Positions 10,049-22,189 of a DNA stretch of 64,000 bases are shown here, in pieces; the stretch's first letter is position 1, and each line of letters begins with the position of its first letter. Position numbers and translations under genes: made by a program. The notes beneath the pieces are model-generated. The model saw only the letters and a program-made list of their open reading frames with translations, did no database searches and was not told the DNA's origin. Source of the DNA: Chionoecetes opilio (Eukaryota; Arthropoda; Malacostraca; Decapoda; Majidae). The stretch covers positions 15,001 through 79,000 of the forward strand of contig JACEEZ010012862.1 of the NCBI GenBank assembly GCA_016584305.1. Direction: 5' to 3'.

Positions 10049-11048
10049 AGGCTGATTCACACTGGCGTTTTTTCGTCATTTGTATCTGACGAGAAGGGGT
10101 CTGGGTCTGGGGCTGGTGTCATGATCGCAATAAGTTTTCAAAAAAAATCACACCGATCGCTCGGTCTTTATCTACCGACTTGACGAGAATTTTGCACGCC
10201 AAATTCAAATAAACGCAGAAGCCAGCACCACCCTCTCCCAAATTACCCCAATTATTGGTATAATTTCGGTATTGGGCACTAAAAACTAACAAATTTAACT
10301 TACATCATCGTGCAGATCTTTTCATCCTTAATTTGAATCCAAATTTCCCATGCCAATGGCGATACATATAATACCGAAAATTTTCCATTTTAGCTAGCCA
10401 TAAACGGTTGTTAGTTTAAATCAGATTATGTTAGGTTAGACGTGGGGTTTGATTTAGTAGATGATATCAAGGAAAAAATGAAACTATATCAATACTACTT
10501 CATAATAGGTAAAGTGCGCGAAAACTTATCTATCGCTCGCCAAATACACACAAGCCAGCCTCTAGCCCCTAGCGTGACGTGACCCCTGACCCTGCTGCCC
10601 CTGGTACAAGAACGTCCCGGAAATCATTGAACACTTACTGCTGCAGTGTCCACGCTTCCACGCCCACCCTGTTAATTACAACACGCTAAACTCCTCGCTC
10701 TGAACGTCACTACCTTTGACATGCCCACCCACTGCTGACAGCGACAGGTGTCCATCCTTCACAACTTGTCATCCACCTCACCTGTGCCTTCCTGAAGACA
10801 GGTTCCGCTGCCACGTTTGTGATAGCATCATAGGACATCACCAGAGTTCCTTGGAATCCTCGATTCCAAGGAACATACAAAATAAGGAAACAAGGAACAA
10901 GGAAAAAGCAGAAAAGGTCACAACAAAAAGAAGAAGATTTGTCTCCCGAAACGAATTGCGTGTGTGAACGTAATCTCCGCACTAGCCCGCAAGAGACCGA
11001 CTTCTCGTCAGATAAAAATGCCGAAAAAACGCCAGTGTGAATCAGCCT
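10049..11048. mobile_element. Harbinger-like element, exactly 1000 bp, TSD TAA
   Basis: Terminal inverted repeats of about 48 bp start AGGCTGATTCACACTGGCG. TAA flanks both ends (10046-10048 and 11049-11051), as expected for PIF/Harbinger insertions. The Z3-Z5 copies show the empty site GGGAGTAATGGCCCC. It sits in the Z2 3' UTR between stop codon and poly(A) signal. No transposase is encoded. Part of the interior (about 10590-10790) derives from a LINE. Confidence 0.88.
10590..10790 (+). pseudogene. LINE C-terminal fragment
   Basis: Translation contains PEIIEHLLLQCPRFHAH, which matches the H...C half of the zinc-knuckle tail of many non-LTR retrotransposons. It is captured inside the Harbinger-like element. 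Confidence 0.55.
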
Positions 11049-11094
11049 TAATGGCCCCAGCAGTTGTTGGGTGGCCAGTGCAGGTGTGACTTTC

Positions 11095-11100
11095 AATAAA
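11095..11100 (+). terminator. Poly(A) signal of the Z2 unit
   Basis: AATAAA in the context TTTCAATAAATGTG, conserved in all units. In Z2 it is displaced by 1 kb by the Harbinger-like insertion. Confidence 0.7.
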
Positions 11101-11149
11101 TGTGTTTATTTGTACAACTCTGTGTTTGTGTATATCTTTATTTAATCTC

Positions 11150-11276
11150 AGGGTTGGCAGTTTGTTTAGCAGTTTATGAAGAGTGTGGTGGTGATGGTGG
11201 TGGTGGTGATGACGGTAGAGTGTGGTTAATGGCGAAGTTGTTGAAGGTTCATTGCAGCAAGACATCAATAAGAATA
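11150..11276 (+). other. 3' flank of module M2
   Basis: GTG/GAT microsatellite followed by the conserved GCGAAGTTGTTGAAGG segment and CAGCAAGACATCAATAAGAATAGCT, where the LINE insertion starts. Confidence 0.7.
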
Positions 11277-14200
11277 GCTAAATGGATAAATGATGAAATA
11301 AGGAAGGGGATAAAGGAGAGGAGAAGGGTAAATAGAAATAGGAGAAATGCACAAAGTAAAGATGAGGAAGAGAAGTGGAAGGAAAGATATATACAACAGA
11401 AGATAAAAGTGCAAATACAAATAAGGAAGGAAATATATAAACACGTAGAGAAATTAACAAGAGAAATCAAGGAAAGTAAAGATGTGGGAATATATCAAAA
11501 TATTAAAGGGGGAAAAGATAAAGGAAAAGAGTGCACTAAGGTTATATGGGGAGGATGGCGTAGAGTTGGAAAGAGGAAAGGCAGAGGAGGAAGTCAAACA
11601 ATATTGGAGTAAAATATACAAGAAATATGATAATGAGATAGACACAGTGTGGAACGCAGAGAAGAAAGAAGAATATATAAGGGAATACAGTAAAGTAAAG
11701 CAGGACATAGACGGGAACCAGGCAATTAAGTTACAAAGAGTAGATGAAGTGGAAGAGATGGAAAGGGAATACACAGACGTGTAGCATAGGAGTAAGAGAA
11801 CACATGGAAATGGCGAGAAGAGTACAGGGAGGATGTATATACTTGGAAGAGGAACAGATCAATGAAGACAAGGTGATGAAGTGTTTAAAGAAGATGGAGA
11901 ACAAAAAAGCAGCGGGAACAGATGAAATAAAGCCAGAATATTATAATGAACTCTCAAAGAGTAAGACTGATGATGGTGTTAGAAAAAGGTATGAAAACAG
12001 TGTTAGAGACAGGGAATGTGCCAGGAGGATGGAGGGAGTCAAGGACAGTAATGATACCAAAGGTTAGCAAGCCAAAAGTTAGGGAATTAAGACCAATAGC
12101 ACTAACTAATGTTGGATATAAATTGATGATGGCTGTAATTAGAAATAGTCTGGAGGATCATATTAAGAAAAATGAAATAGGGAAAGACACACAGGCAGGA
12201 TTCACCGGGGGCAGTAGAATAGAAAATCATTTATTCATATAAAGATATTGTATGGAGAGGTCCTATAAACTAAAGAAACCACTAGTAGTTATTTCAATAG
12301 ACTTTGCAAAGGCTTATGACAGTATTAAGAGAGGAAAAGTGATATAATTATTAATGCAATATAAGATTAACCCTAAGATTATTGAATTAATTGCAAAAGT
12401 ATATATAGGAGACAAGACCAAGGTAGAATTAGGACCAGGTAAAGAAGTAGAGATAAATGTAACAAGTGGAATTAGGCAAGGGTGTACGGCTTCAACAACT
12501 CTGTTTAAACTAGTGACCTTCAGGATTATCCAGGAACTAGAAGAACTAGGCAAGGGTTTTAAGGACGAATTGTTTTGTTTAGCATACCAGCACTTTTCTT
12601 TGCAGACGACGGGATGTTACTGGCAAGTAGTATAGAGGAGGCAGAACAGGTAGTACATAGGTTAGAGGAAATAGGTAAGGAGTATGGATTGGAAATGAAT
12701 AAAAATAAAAGTAACATCATTATTTTAAATGTAAAAGATTAGCCTGAAAAGTTGGGAGATATAAATGTTAGAGATAGAATGAAATATTTAGGGATAAATG
12801 ACAAGAAGAATTGTTTCAAAATACAAAAAGAAGAAATGCTTAACCCTTTCACGCACGGTGACACGATCGCGTCAAAACGGGCCCGTCTGCATTCTGAGCT
12901 TTTGACGCGAATTGCGTCAAAAAACAGTTAAAAAATCGCAAAAAAATAAGTATTTATCAGAATTGCGTCAAAATTTTCTGCGTCAAAGATCCAAGCTAGA
13001 CCTATAAAATAAACTAATTGTCAACTCTCGTGTGAGTGGATGTGAAATGATAAGGGTTTGTGTGTCAGTTTCCACTCAACAGGCAGCCTGTGCGGGCGAA
13101 TTGTCGTCCCTTTAAAACGTGTCCTGAGCTGGCCATACTGGCCATATGAAAATTATAATGGTAGCGTTGGAATCCTCATAAAAAACCGCTTTTATTGGCA
13201 TATAAACCATAAAAAGTTGACTCAGGAAGTTTCGAGCTACGAAGTGGTGAACGTAAGTATTTTTTATTTCTCTTTACTCAATATTTTTTCGGAGTCGGTA
13301 AATTCCGCTTTGCATTTCTTGTTATTTTTTTCTTTCATAAGGCAGAATAATCTCTTGCAAAACCAATGATACATAATAATGCCAGGAAAAAAGAATACAC
13401 GTTGGTGAAATTGATAACATAAAAAAATAATTCGTCGCACAGTCAGGCCATTTCGCGGGGCCCCTTAGGGAGCATAGGACGGATGTCGCAGTGGACGGAA
13501 AAACTGATTAAACTTTTCGTGTGTGAAAGGGTTAATAAGGCAAGAAAAATGGCAAATATGACGTATAGTGTCATTGCAAAAAGTTGTTCTAAAATTTTAA
13601 TAGGTAAAAACGTACTGGAAAAGTGTGGCATTACCATCAATACTATATGGGGTTAATGTGATAAATCTAACAAAGCAGGAAATGGATAAATTACAGAGAA
13701 TTGAAAATGGGGTGTACCGTCAAATCTTTGGGGCACAGGCATACACACAGGGGGCAGCACTCCTAGGGGGAAGTGGGAGCGTCCAGTGTTAGGAATAGAA
13801 TAAGGGAGGGACAGTGGAAGTACTTGAGGTCTGTATTAGTAGACGGGAATGACCTCGTGAAAAGGATAGGAGAGGAGATGATTGAGAAAGACAAAATAAA
13901 TGGATGCAAGCTTTACTGAAAGATCTGAGAAAGACTGGAGTCATGCACCAGGGTGTGAGGTGTGAGACAAAGGAGAGTATAAGGAAAATAATGAGAGAGT
14001 TGGACACAAGAGAATGGGTGAATGAAATGAATGAAAAAACAAGTTTGAAAATATATAGAAAACGGAGAAAAGGGAAAGGAGGCCAAGAGGAAGTATACAG
14101 TAATGACCAAGCTTCAGAACTACTGTTTAAGTGCAGGACAAACAACCTACAACTAAATGACAGAAGGAGGTTCTGGGGAGAAGAAATAACTTGTGATTTG

Positions 14201-14430
14201 TGTGGGGCAGAAAAGGAGGACTTAAAACATTTTCTGTTATGGTGCCCAGCCTACAGTAATGAAAGAAAGAAAAGTGTGAGGCTACAACAACCTTACCTAG
14301 AGGAGGAATAGGCTATAGTGGGGAAGTATTTGTTTGGAGAGGGGAATGTGCAAGAAGCAAAAAGAACAATCAACAGTTTTGGGATGACCAGAGAAAATAA
14401 GAAGGAAGAAAAAGAAATAAACTAATAAGA
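11277..14430 (+). pseudogene. Non-LTR retrotransposon (LINE), 5'-truncated and broken
   Basis: It starts abruptly in the conserved 3' flank, and no endonuclease domain is seen. Basic, coiled-coil-like sequence (11278-11780) precedes the reverse transcriptase: AAGTDEIKPEYY near 11915, ELRPIALTNVGYKLMM near 12085, DFAKAYDS near 12300, SGIRQGCTASTTLF near 12470, and FADDGMLLA near 12600. After the piggyBac-like insertion (12844-13531) the frame resumes with KARKMANMTYSV. The C-terminus has a zinc-knuckle CDLCGAEKEDLKHFLLWC near 14194-14250. Several frameshifts and stops make it inactive. The clade is not certain. Confidence 0.85.
12844..13531. mobile_element. piggyBac-like non-autonomous element, TTAA sites
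   Basis: The ends are CCCTTTCACGCACGG and the complement of CCCTTTCACACACG, flanked by TTAA at 12840-12843 and 13532-13535. TTAA targeting and CCC ends are the piggyBac hallmarks. Removing the element plus one TTAA rejoins the LINE reading frame (EEMLNKARK). No transposase is present; the 103-codon open frame inside is not recognised. Confidence 0.9.
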
Positions 14431-14449
14431 TAGAATAAGAGAAGACAAC

Positions 14450-14548
14450 TAATTAAAGACCCAGACAGCACTAATTAAAGACCCAGACAGCACAAATTAC
14501 AGACCCAGACAGCACTAATTAAAGACCCAGACCACTAATTAAAGACCC
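14450..14548. repeat. 22-bp satellite (left part)
   Basis: Units of about 22 bp (ACTAATTAAAGACCCAGACAGC) follow the LINE tail. The array continues at 15591-15853 and its end is at 19076-19094, so one array was split by two insertions. Confidence 0.9.
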
Positions 14549-15590
14549 AATCAATCAATCATTGGGGGCATACGCCGGGGGGCGCGTCGCCTCGCCCACC
14601 CTACGACGCCACTCCCGGGGGTCACCACGCGCGAGTTCCCATGCAGGCTCCTTTCCCATACCAAGCAGCTCTCGACAAGAAACATCAACTTGCCCCAGCC
14701 ACTAGCCTTGTGGGCGCCCCCTTGGCCTCCTCCACGCCGGATTGTCTCTTACAGATACAACCCGATGGGAAGGATCGGTTTCAGGGTAGCGTGCTACATG
14801 CCCATATAGCCGAAGTTGGCGCTGACGGACTATGCAGGTAATAGGCCTCGATTAAGTCTCACGGTGCAATCGCTGATTTGACACGTAATCATCCCAGCGA
14901 TACCCCATGATTCTGCGAAGACACTTATTACCAAAGGCATTGATTCGTCTCTTCAAGTCACTATTTAGTGTCCATGTCTCACAACCATAGAGTAAGACAG
15001 GGATCACAAGCGACTTGAAGATCCGGATCTTTGTCCTCCTGCACAGGTACCGACAACGCCAAATACTCCCGCTGAGCGAGTCCATAACAACGTGGGCTTT
15101 GCCAATCCGCCGTAAGACTTCTTGACGTGACCCGCCGTCATTATGGACTGCGCTACCAAGGTATGTAAAACTTTCCAAGATCTCAATGTCCTCGCCACAC
15201 GCATGAACAGACTGTACTGCTTCATCTAGTAAGTCTCCAAACACCTGGACCTTGGTCTTGAGCCAGGAGACCTCAAGTCCCAAAGGCTTTGCCTCCTCGT
15301 GCAGCGCCTCGAGAGCCATCACCAGGACCTCCAGCGACTCAGCAAAGATTACTGCATCATCGGCAAAAACAAGATCAGTGATCTTGGTGTTGCCGACGGA
15401 TGCTCCACAATCACTTTGATCTACAACCTTGTCCAATACCCAGTCCATACAAGCGTTGAAAAGTGATGGGGCAAGGCCGCAAGGACGCACCCTTGCCTCA
15501 CTCCTGTATTCACAGGAAAGAAGCTGGATACACCTGCCCCACACTTCACAGGACTCTCAATCCCAGAATACAGACCAGTTATCAAACCCA
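14549..15590 (-). pseudogene. RTE-type LINE, 5'-truncated, minus strand
   Basis: The minus-strand frame at 14852-15544 contains the reverse-transcriptase blocks LAPSLFNACMDWVLDKVV, TDLVFADDAVIFAESLE (FADD catalytic site), ESFTYLGSAVHNDGG, and VLLYGCETWTLN with CLRRIMGY. This block order is common in RTE/CR1-like elements. The 3' end (14555-14600) has TGAT-type tail repeats (ATTGATTGATTG on the minus strand), typical of RTE. It is inserted into the 22-bp satellite, whose units flank both ends. A related copy on the plus strand starts at 63490. Confidence 0.88.
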
Positions 15591-15853
15591 ATTAAAGACC
15601 CAGACAGTACTAATTAAAGACCCAGACAGCACTAATTAAAGACCCAGACAGCACTAATTAAAGACCCAGACAGCACTAATTAAGACCCAGACCACTAATT
15701 AAAGACCAAGACAGCAAGCACTAATTAAAGACCAAGACAGCACTAATTACAGACCCAGACAGCACTAATTAAAGACCCAGACCACTAATTAAAGACCCAG
15801 ACAGCACTAATTAAAGACCCAGACAGCACTAATTAAAGACCCAGACAGCACTA
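15591..15853. repeat. 22-bp satellite (middle part)
   Basis: About 12 units of the same satellite as 14450-14548, interrupted on the right by the GGCCTCTTCC composite. Confidence 0.9.
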
Positions 15854-16291
15854 TAGGCCTCTTCCATTTGCGACATTTCAAGAACCAGTTCACGGAACCC
15901 AAGAATTCAGGCGTTCCATTTGCGCACGAAAACCTGGGTCCGAGGCAAAGCGCGTAGTGACTCAGCAAAACCCGTGAACTTTCTCTACTCACATTGAGAG
16001 GTGGGTAGCTTGGGTAGAGTTTTCAGTTCATAACAAACAATGGTCGCCTTGGACCCTATTTCTCTTATCGTGAAGGGTTTTCCGCATGCACGAGTCGGAG
16101 AGGATGTCAGACGGCATAAAAGAGGCATACATGGCTGGTGGAAGCCATGCGTTCTCGCGATCTTAAACTTGATATGATCCCTTCACATAGCAGCTAGCTG
16201 AGTTATATCTCGTTATCTCTCGCTATCTCTCTCGTTATCTCGTTATATCTCTCATTATCTCGTTATCTCTCGTTATCTCTCTTTATCTCTC

Positions 16292-16297
<6 letters not shown>

Positions 16298-16362
<65 letters not shown>
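16298..16362. repeat. CT microsatellite
   Basis: Nearly pure CT in the first GGCCTCTTCC element. Arg/Glu open frames over it are spurious. Confidence 0.95.
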
Positions 16363-16369
<7 letters not shown>

Positions 16370-17019
16370 AAATTGCCTCGCCAGCTGAGTATGTTTGTAA
16401 ACAAAAAACGGGGTTTTTGCGTTCCATTTGTGACACGCGAACCCAACCCTGAACCCAGAACCCAACCCTGAACTGAAAGAACTGGTTCATGCAACTTGGG
16501 CACAAATGGAAGAGGCCATAAGGCCTCTTCCATTTGCGACATTTCAAGAACCAGTTCACGGAACCCAAGAGTTCAGGCGTTCCATTTGCGCACGAAAACC
16601 TGGGTCCGAGGCAAAGCGCGTAGTGACTCAGCAAAACCCGTGAACTTTCTCTACTCAAGGCCTCTTCCATTTGCGACATTTCAAGAACCAGTTCACGGAA
16701 CCCAAGAATTCAGGCGTTCCATTTGCGCACGAAAACCTGGGTCCGAGGCAAAGCGCGTAGTGACTCAGCAAAACCCTTGAACTTTCTCTACTCACATTGA
16801 GAGGTGGGTAGCTTGGGTAGAGTTTTCAGTTCATAACAAACAATGGTCGCCTTGAGCCCTATTTCTCTTATCGTGAAGGGTTTTCCGCATGCACGAGTCG
16901 GAGAGGATTTCAGACGGCATAAAAGAGGCATACATGGCTGGTGGAGCCATGCGTTCCCGCGATCTTAAACTTGATATGATCCCTTCACATAGCAGCTATA
17001 GCTGAGTTATATCTCGTTA

Positions 17020-17220
17020 TCTCGTGATCTCGTTATCTCGTTATCTCTCGCTACCTCTCTCTCTCTTGTTATCTCGTTATCTCTCGCTACCTCTCTCTCT
17101 CTTGTTATCTCGTTATCTCGTTATCTCTCGTTATCTCTCGCAATCTCGTTATCTCTCTCTCTCTCTCTCTCGTTATCTCTTGTTATCTGATCTCTCTCGT
17201 TATCTCTCTTGTTATCTCTC

Positions 17221-17286
<66 letters not shown>
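17020..17286. repeat. CGTTATCTCT and CT repeat tract
   Basis: Imperfect CGTTATCTCT units grade into pure CT from 17225. Related tracts lie at 16200-16362 and 18735-18950. Confidence 0.9.
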
Positions 17287-17289
<3 letters not shown>

Positions 17290-17324
17290 TGGGGAGTTTT
17301 CAAAGCTAAGCCGCCAGATGTCTC

Positions 17325-18345
17325 TCGCGCATCTCACATCCACTGCCCTTTGAGCGTGAATGATCTATCATTTACCGTAAACTCCCTGTACTTTTTCGGG
17401 ACATATCAGAATTACCCTTCAATACAACAACTGAAACAGTTCTTAATAAAAAATGTAGTTTATCATTTTGTTTTTCAGCACTTGAAGAAAATATTGGCAA
17501 AACATAGAATACTTGAAAACTCAATTTCTTAAAATCGTCATTTCATGGAAACACTGCACGTTCAAGCTGAATGAAGCTTCAGGAAGTATGTACTTGTATG
17601 TAAGCTTTCGCCGAGTACCTGTTTTGGATGTGTCTGTCTCTTTTGCGACGAACATTTAACCAAGAAATAGTGTGGTGTTCAGCATCTCCGAAGAAACCAT
17701 CCAGATGTCGGGATCTGATATCAGTCACTTCTTCTTATCCACGGCTGGGGGGAAGAGTCTTGTTTTGTTCTTGTTTTAGGGCTGCGAGGATCCCTTGGGG
17801 AACACTATGAGCCCTGGTGATGTCCTATGATGCTATTACAGGCGTGGTAGTTGATTTGTCTCCTCAGGAAGGCACAGGTGAGGCAGATAACGGCGGATGC
17901 ATGCGTTCCTGCAGCCCGCTCTTTTTCAAGACAACAAGTAAACAAGACCCATGTATTGTGTTCGATAGAGGACTGTTCGTTGAGGTGCCAATTACTTAAA
18001 TTACTTCTTGGTTAAATGTTCGTCGTAAGAGAGACATATACACCCAAAACAGGTACTCAGTGAAAGCTTACATACAAGTACATACTTCCTGAAGCTTCAT
18101 TCAGCTTGAACGTGCAGTGTTTCCATGAAATGACGATTTTAAGAAATTGAGTTTTCAAGTATTCTATGTTTTGCCAATATTTTCTTCAAGTGCTGAAAAA
18201 CAAAATGATAAACTACATTTTTTATTAAGAACTGTTTCAGTTGTTGTATTGAAGGGTAATTCTGATATGTCCCGAAAAAGTACAGGAAATTTACGGTAAA
18301 TGATAGATCATTCACGCTCAAAGGGCAGAGGATATGAGAGCGCGA
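17325..18345. repeat. Long palindrome (arms about 340 bp)
   Basis: The arms 17325-17668 and 18003-18345 are near-perfect inverted copies: CACTGCCCTTTGAGCGTG on the left and the complement of CTCTGCCCTTTGAGCGTG on the right. The centre (17670-18000) shares a segment with the LINE-derived part of the Harbinger-like element (GTGATGTCCTATGATGCTAT). No coding function is recognised. Confidence 0.85.
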
Positions 18346-18819
18346 GAAACAGGCTTGAGCGTGAGCTTATTAGAAAACTCCTCATTGCCTCGCCAGCTGA
18401 GTATGTTTGTAAACAAAAAACGGGGTTTTTGCGTTCCATTTGTGACACGCGAACCCAACCCTGAACCCAGAACCCAACCCTGAACTGAAAGAACTGTTTC
18501 ATGCAACTTGGGCACAAATGGAAGAGGCCTTCACATTGAGAGGTGGGTAGCTTGGGTAGAGTTTTCAGTTCATAACAAACAATGGTCGCCTTGGGCCCTA
18601 TTTCTCTTATCGTGAAGGGTTTTCCGCATGCACGAGTCGGAGAGGATGTCAGACGGCATAAAAGAGGCCTGGTGGAGGCCATACGTTCCCGCGATCTTAA
18701 ACTTGATGTGATCCCTTCACATAGCAGCTAGCTGAGTTATATCTCGTTATCTCTCTCGTTATCTCTCGTTATCTCTCGTTATATATATATATATATATAT
18801 ACATATATATCGTTATCTC

Positions 18820-18862
<43 letters not shown>

Positions 18863-18915
18863 CTCTCGTTATCTCTCTCTCTCTCGTTATCTCTCGTTAT
18901 CTCTCGTTATCTCTC

Positions 18916-18951
<36 letters not shown>

Positions 18952-19075
18952 TGTAAACAAAAAACGGGGTTTTGCGTTCCATTTGTGACACGCGAACCCA
19001 ACCCTGAACCCAGAACCCAACCCTGAACTGAAAGAACTGGTTCATGCAACTTGGGCACAAATAGAAGAGGCCTTT

Positions 19076-19094
19076 AATTAAAGACCCAGACAGC
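19076..19094. repeat. 22-bp satellite (right end)
   Basis: The last unit of the split satellite. Confidence 0.8.
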
Positions 19095-19685
19095 AAGAAG
19101 AAACACGTCAGGGAGTGCCGTTGAAAAAGACCTGACTCCCGACCAACAACTGTACTAGGGTTGTGCGGTATCAAGAACTGCCTATACATAAAAAATATAA
19201 AATGCCATTAATATAACACAAATCAATCAATAAATCATATATTGTGTGGTAATATTTGAGTGTATTTGATATATTGAGGCAATTTAATGGAGTATCTGGC
19301 AACTCTGCGCTGGTTTGTTGACATCGAGGCTTGGAAAACACGTGGTCCTCTCTCTCATCAGTTTTCTTTAGTTTTAACCTCGAATGACTCACCCCGGCGA
19401 CGTCCCAGGGTGAGTAAGGGTGTGTGTGTGGTTGAGGGGTGAATACGAGGCTGGGAACAGGTTAAAACAGGTCAAATGAAGGATTTAAATTGGGTTGTTA
19501 TTAGTGGACGAGGAGGAAAGACAACTGTGTATGATTAGGGTGACAGGGAGTTTCGTACACAAGTTGTTTCGTACCCAGGTTTTGTTAGTTGTTTCGTACA
19601 CTGATTTTGAGTGTTTTCCTACATATCTGGTATCGTTTCGTAACTAGTAGTCAAGTTCAACTCTGAGCCGAGTGTACGAAACGAC

Positions 19686-20300
19686 GGTATTATTTTACGA
19701 TAGGACCAAACTTCCCTACTCGATTGGGAGCATGGTTTTTGTTTACCTTATTGTATTCTAAGAGACATTTTCTCCTTGAGCTTTCCGTCGCAAATCAATA
19801 GTTGCGGAGATATAGAACATTTTAGGTGAGAGGAGGAATACGTCTCCATTTGTTTAGAAAATGCCTCCCTCTTCCTCTTCTTGGGACCTGCATCGCTTTT
19901 GTTTCGGAGTAAGTTTTCCGTGCGCACCCGTGGCTAGGAGGTTAATCTCGGGGTTTGGTATTTTATTATACTTTTTTATTATTGGACCCAGTTAGGAGGT
20001 TAAAGGTTAGGTTAGGTTAGGTTAGGTTAGGTTTGGTTAGGCAAGGTTCAGGTTAGGTAAGGTTAGGTTAGGCTAGGTAAACGAAACAAAAGCGATGCAG
20101 GTCACAAGAAGAGGAAGAGGGAGGCATTTTCTAAACTAGGAGACTTATTCCTTCTCCCACCTAAAATGTTCTATATCTCCGAAACTATTGATTTGCGACG
20201 GAAAGCTCAAAGAGAAAATGTCTCTTAGAATACAATAAGGTAAACAAAAACCATGCTCCCAATTGTGTAGGGAAGTTTGGTCCTATCGTAAAAATTCACT
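19686..20300. mobile_element. F1-type foldback, 615 bp, TSD GAAACGAC
   Basis: The arms start GGTATTATTTTACGATAGG and end with a near complement. The 8-bp TSD GAAACGAC is at 19678-19685 and 20301-20308, and the other block A copies are empty here. The arms resemble those of the older F1 copies in every module (GGTATTATTTTACAC). The loop contains TTAGG units. Confidence 0.87.
20003..20080. repeat. Interstitial TTAGG (telomere-type) repeats
   Basis: Five contiguous TTAGG units plus degenerate ones, in the loop of the F1-type foldback. Confidence 0.85.
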
Positions 20301-20767
20301 GAAACGACTGGTTTCATATAGACTATGTAACAACTTTTTGGTGTACGAAACAACTTGTGTACGAACTGACTGCAGCCCATGATTAGAACCCGTATTTCTG
20401 TGTATCATTATTTAGGGTGTGTGTGTGTGTGCTTGTATGACGCTAACTACCACGTGTACGCCTAACCACCCTATTAGAGCTGCCTGATCGTCTTATCACG
20501 CTATGAATCAGGCGCCGTATCTATAACCAACAAGAAATACGGCTAGTTGGCATTGCCGTATCTTTAGACGCAGACACCCTAGGAACACGCCTGCCGTACC
20601 TCTTGCCGCGGCGATCAAAGTAAATAAAGTTTAGGGTATTATTTTACACTAGGAACGAAATTGTCTAAACAATTGGGAGTGTGGTTTCTGTTTACCTTAT
20701 TGGATTCTAGGAAACATTCTATGAGCTTCCGTCGAAAATCATTACTTTTGGAGATAATGACATGTAA

Positions 20768-21118
20768 TTTTTTTTTTTTTTTTTTTTTTCCCCTCTGTGC
20801 CTATAGCGCCTGTAGGCAGTGGTGACCCAGGGCTCGGATGGTAGGCTCTGGAGGTTCACTTGAGGGCTCTGATGGTTGGTCCTCGCCCGTGGTGGCGCAG
20901 GCAGAATTCTTATAGTGACGCCTGTGATTAGAGGCTCATGCCGCCCCCCTGTGTCCTCCGATGCACTCGCAGTCGAAGATAGAGTTGATGAGCAGGGCAT
21001 GTGGGTGTTCTTAGGCCACTCGACGGTGCAGAAAGGCTTTGGATTTCTTCGGGGATCGAACTCGGGTTACCGAGAACGCCAGTCGGAGACGCTAACCACT
21101 CCGCTACCGCCTCCCCAA
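20768..21118 (-). repeat. tRNA-derived SINE, type 2 (best copy, minus strand)
   Basis: Minus-strand head GGGGAGGCGGTAGCGGAGTGG has the A box TAGCGGAGTGG at 21096-21106 and the B box GTTCGATCC at 21053-21061, both fitting the polymerase III consensus. The body is about 250 bp and the element ends in poly(A), seen as a poly-T run at 20768-20790. It is about 350 bp long. Confidence 0.82.
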
Positions 21119-21370
21119 TAGGGCTGGGCGAGAACCGGTTCTGGAACCGGTTCCGACGGTTCCGCCACGACTGGCTGGGAACCGGTTCCGATTCTGGAAC
21201 CGGTTCCGCCTTAACGGTTCCTCAGTAATCTACATGACTTGACGGTAGCTATCAGTGGCGTACCCAGAAATTTGAAAAGTGGGGGGCCAAACAAAACAAA
21301 TCGGTTATACAAAAGTCGTGTTTTCACGGAAATAAGGCGAAGAAATGAATTTTTTTGTGTGGATTAGGTA

Positions 21371-22024
21371 CCGTAGATAACAGTGAAGTCGCCACCTGCG
21401 GTGAAGTCGCCAGGCGCCAAATATTACGAATTATAGCATCACTACTGATTTTGATGTGCCACTGAAGATGATGCACAGTAGTTTATGTCACGGCTGTATA
21501 ATCTGCCCTGTTTCAGCGTTGTTTTATGCTTTGTATCTGCAAATATAACTTGCGCATTTTGCTTCACGTTTTTCTTCGCGCAACGACACACAGCAGCTGA
21601 TCACCTTTCGGGCGGCAGGACACAGACTTGCCAGATCTTTCAAACTTGAATAGGATTTGTTTTCACGTTTTAGAGGAATTTTTATATATCCAAGCATCTT
21701 CCGCAGCTAATATATATATGGACTTGTTTTACTTTACCTCTAATTTCCCTGAATTCCCCAGAGTGGCGACTCAACTGTTGGGTTAAAATACTAGCTGGCG
21801 ACTTTACTGTAGTAGGTATAGCAAGGTCGCCACTCGGTTTTATTTTTATAATTTGTTCATTTATAGCCCTAATATGACACAGAATAAGACACAAAATGAT
21901 AGTCTCCAGATACCCCCTTCTAACTTTCCTGAAATCATGGATGTAGAAATGTAAGTATTAACGCCACCACACGTCTGTAAATAACAAAGAAACGTAGAAC
22001 TGGCGACTTCACTGTTATCTACGG
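21371..22024. mobile_element. MITE family T (copy 1), TA-flanked, 654 bp
   Basis: The ends are CCGTAGATAACAGTGAAGTC and its complement, flanked by TA. The word GGCGACTTCACTG or its complement recurs inside. Further copies are at 52032-52693 (inverse orientation) and 61327-61587. TA targeting suggests the Tc1/mariner group. Confidence 0.85.
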
Positions 22025-22189
22025 TAGGTATTTTGAATGAACATTCAACATACTTATGCAAAGAAAAAATGAGTCTGGACGAATACTTTAATATAAATAA
22101 GTTATATACTGGCAAGGATAAAAAAAAATCGTTTAAAAAATATTTTTCGTTCGATGAATATATTTATTTATTATTATTTATTCTTTGCA

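Larger units (their letters stand above)
15854..19075. mobile_element. Nested composite of GGCCTCTTCC-ended elements
   Basis: Three left ends (GGCCTCTTCCATTTG at 15856, 16522 and 16659) and three right ends (AAATGGAAGAGGCC or close, ending near 16517, 18529 and 19073) occur. The internal parts share a region with CATGCACGAGTCGGAGAGG, long CT tracts (16300-16362, 17225-17284, 18825-18855, 18921-18948) and GAACCCAACCCTGAACCCAG. The first copy is flanked by ATA. No open frame resembles a transposase. The composite splits the 22-bp satellite. Confidence 0.75.
19190..20634 (+). repeat. Block A of module M3
   Basis: Same noncoding block as 3571-4797, interrupted by a foldback at 19686-20300. Confidence 0.8.
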
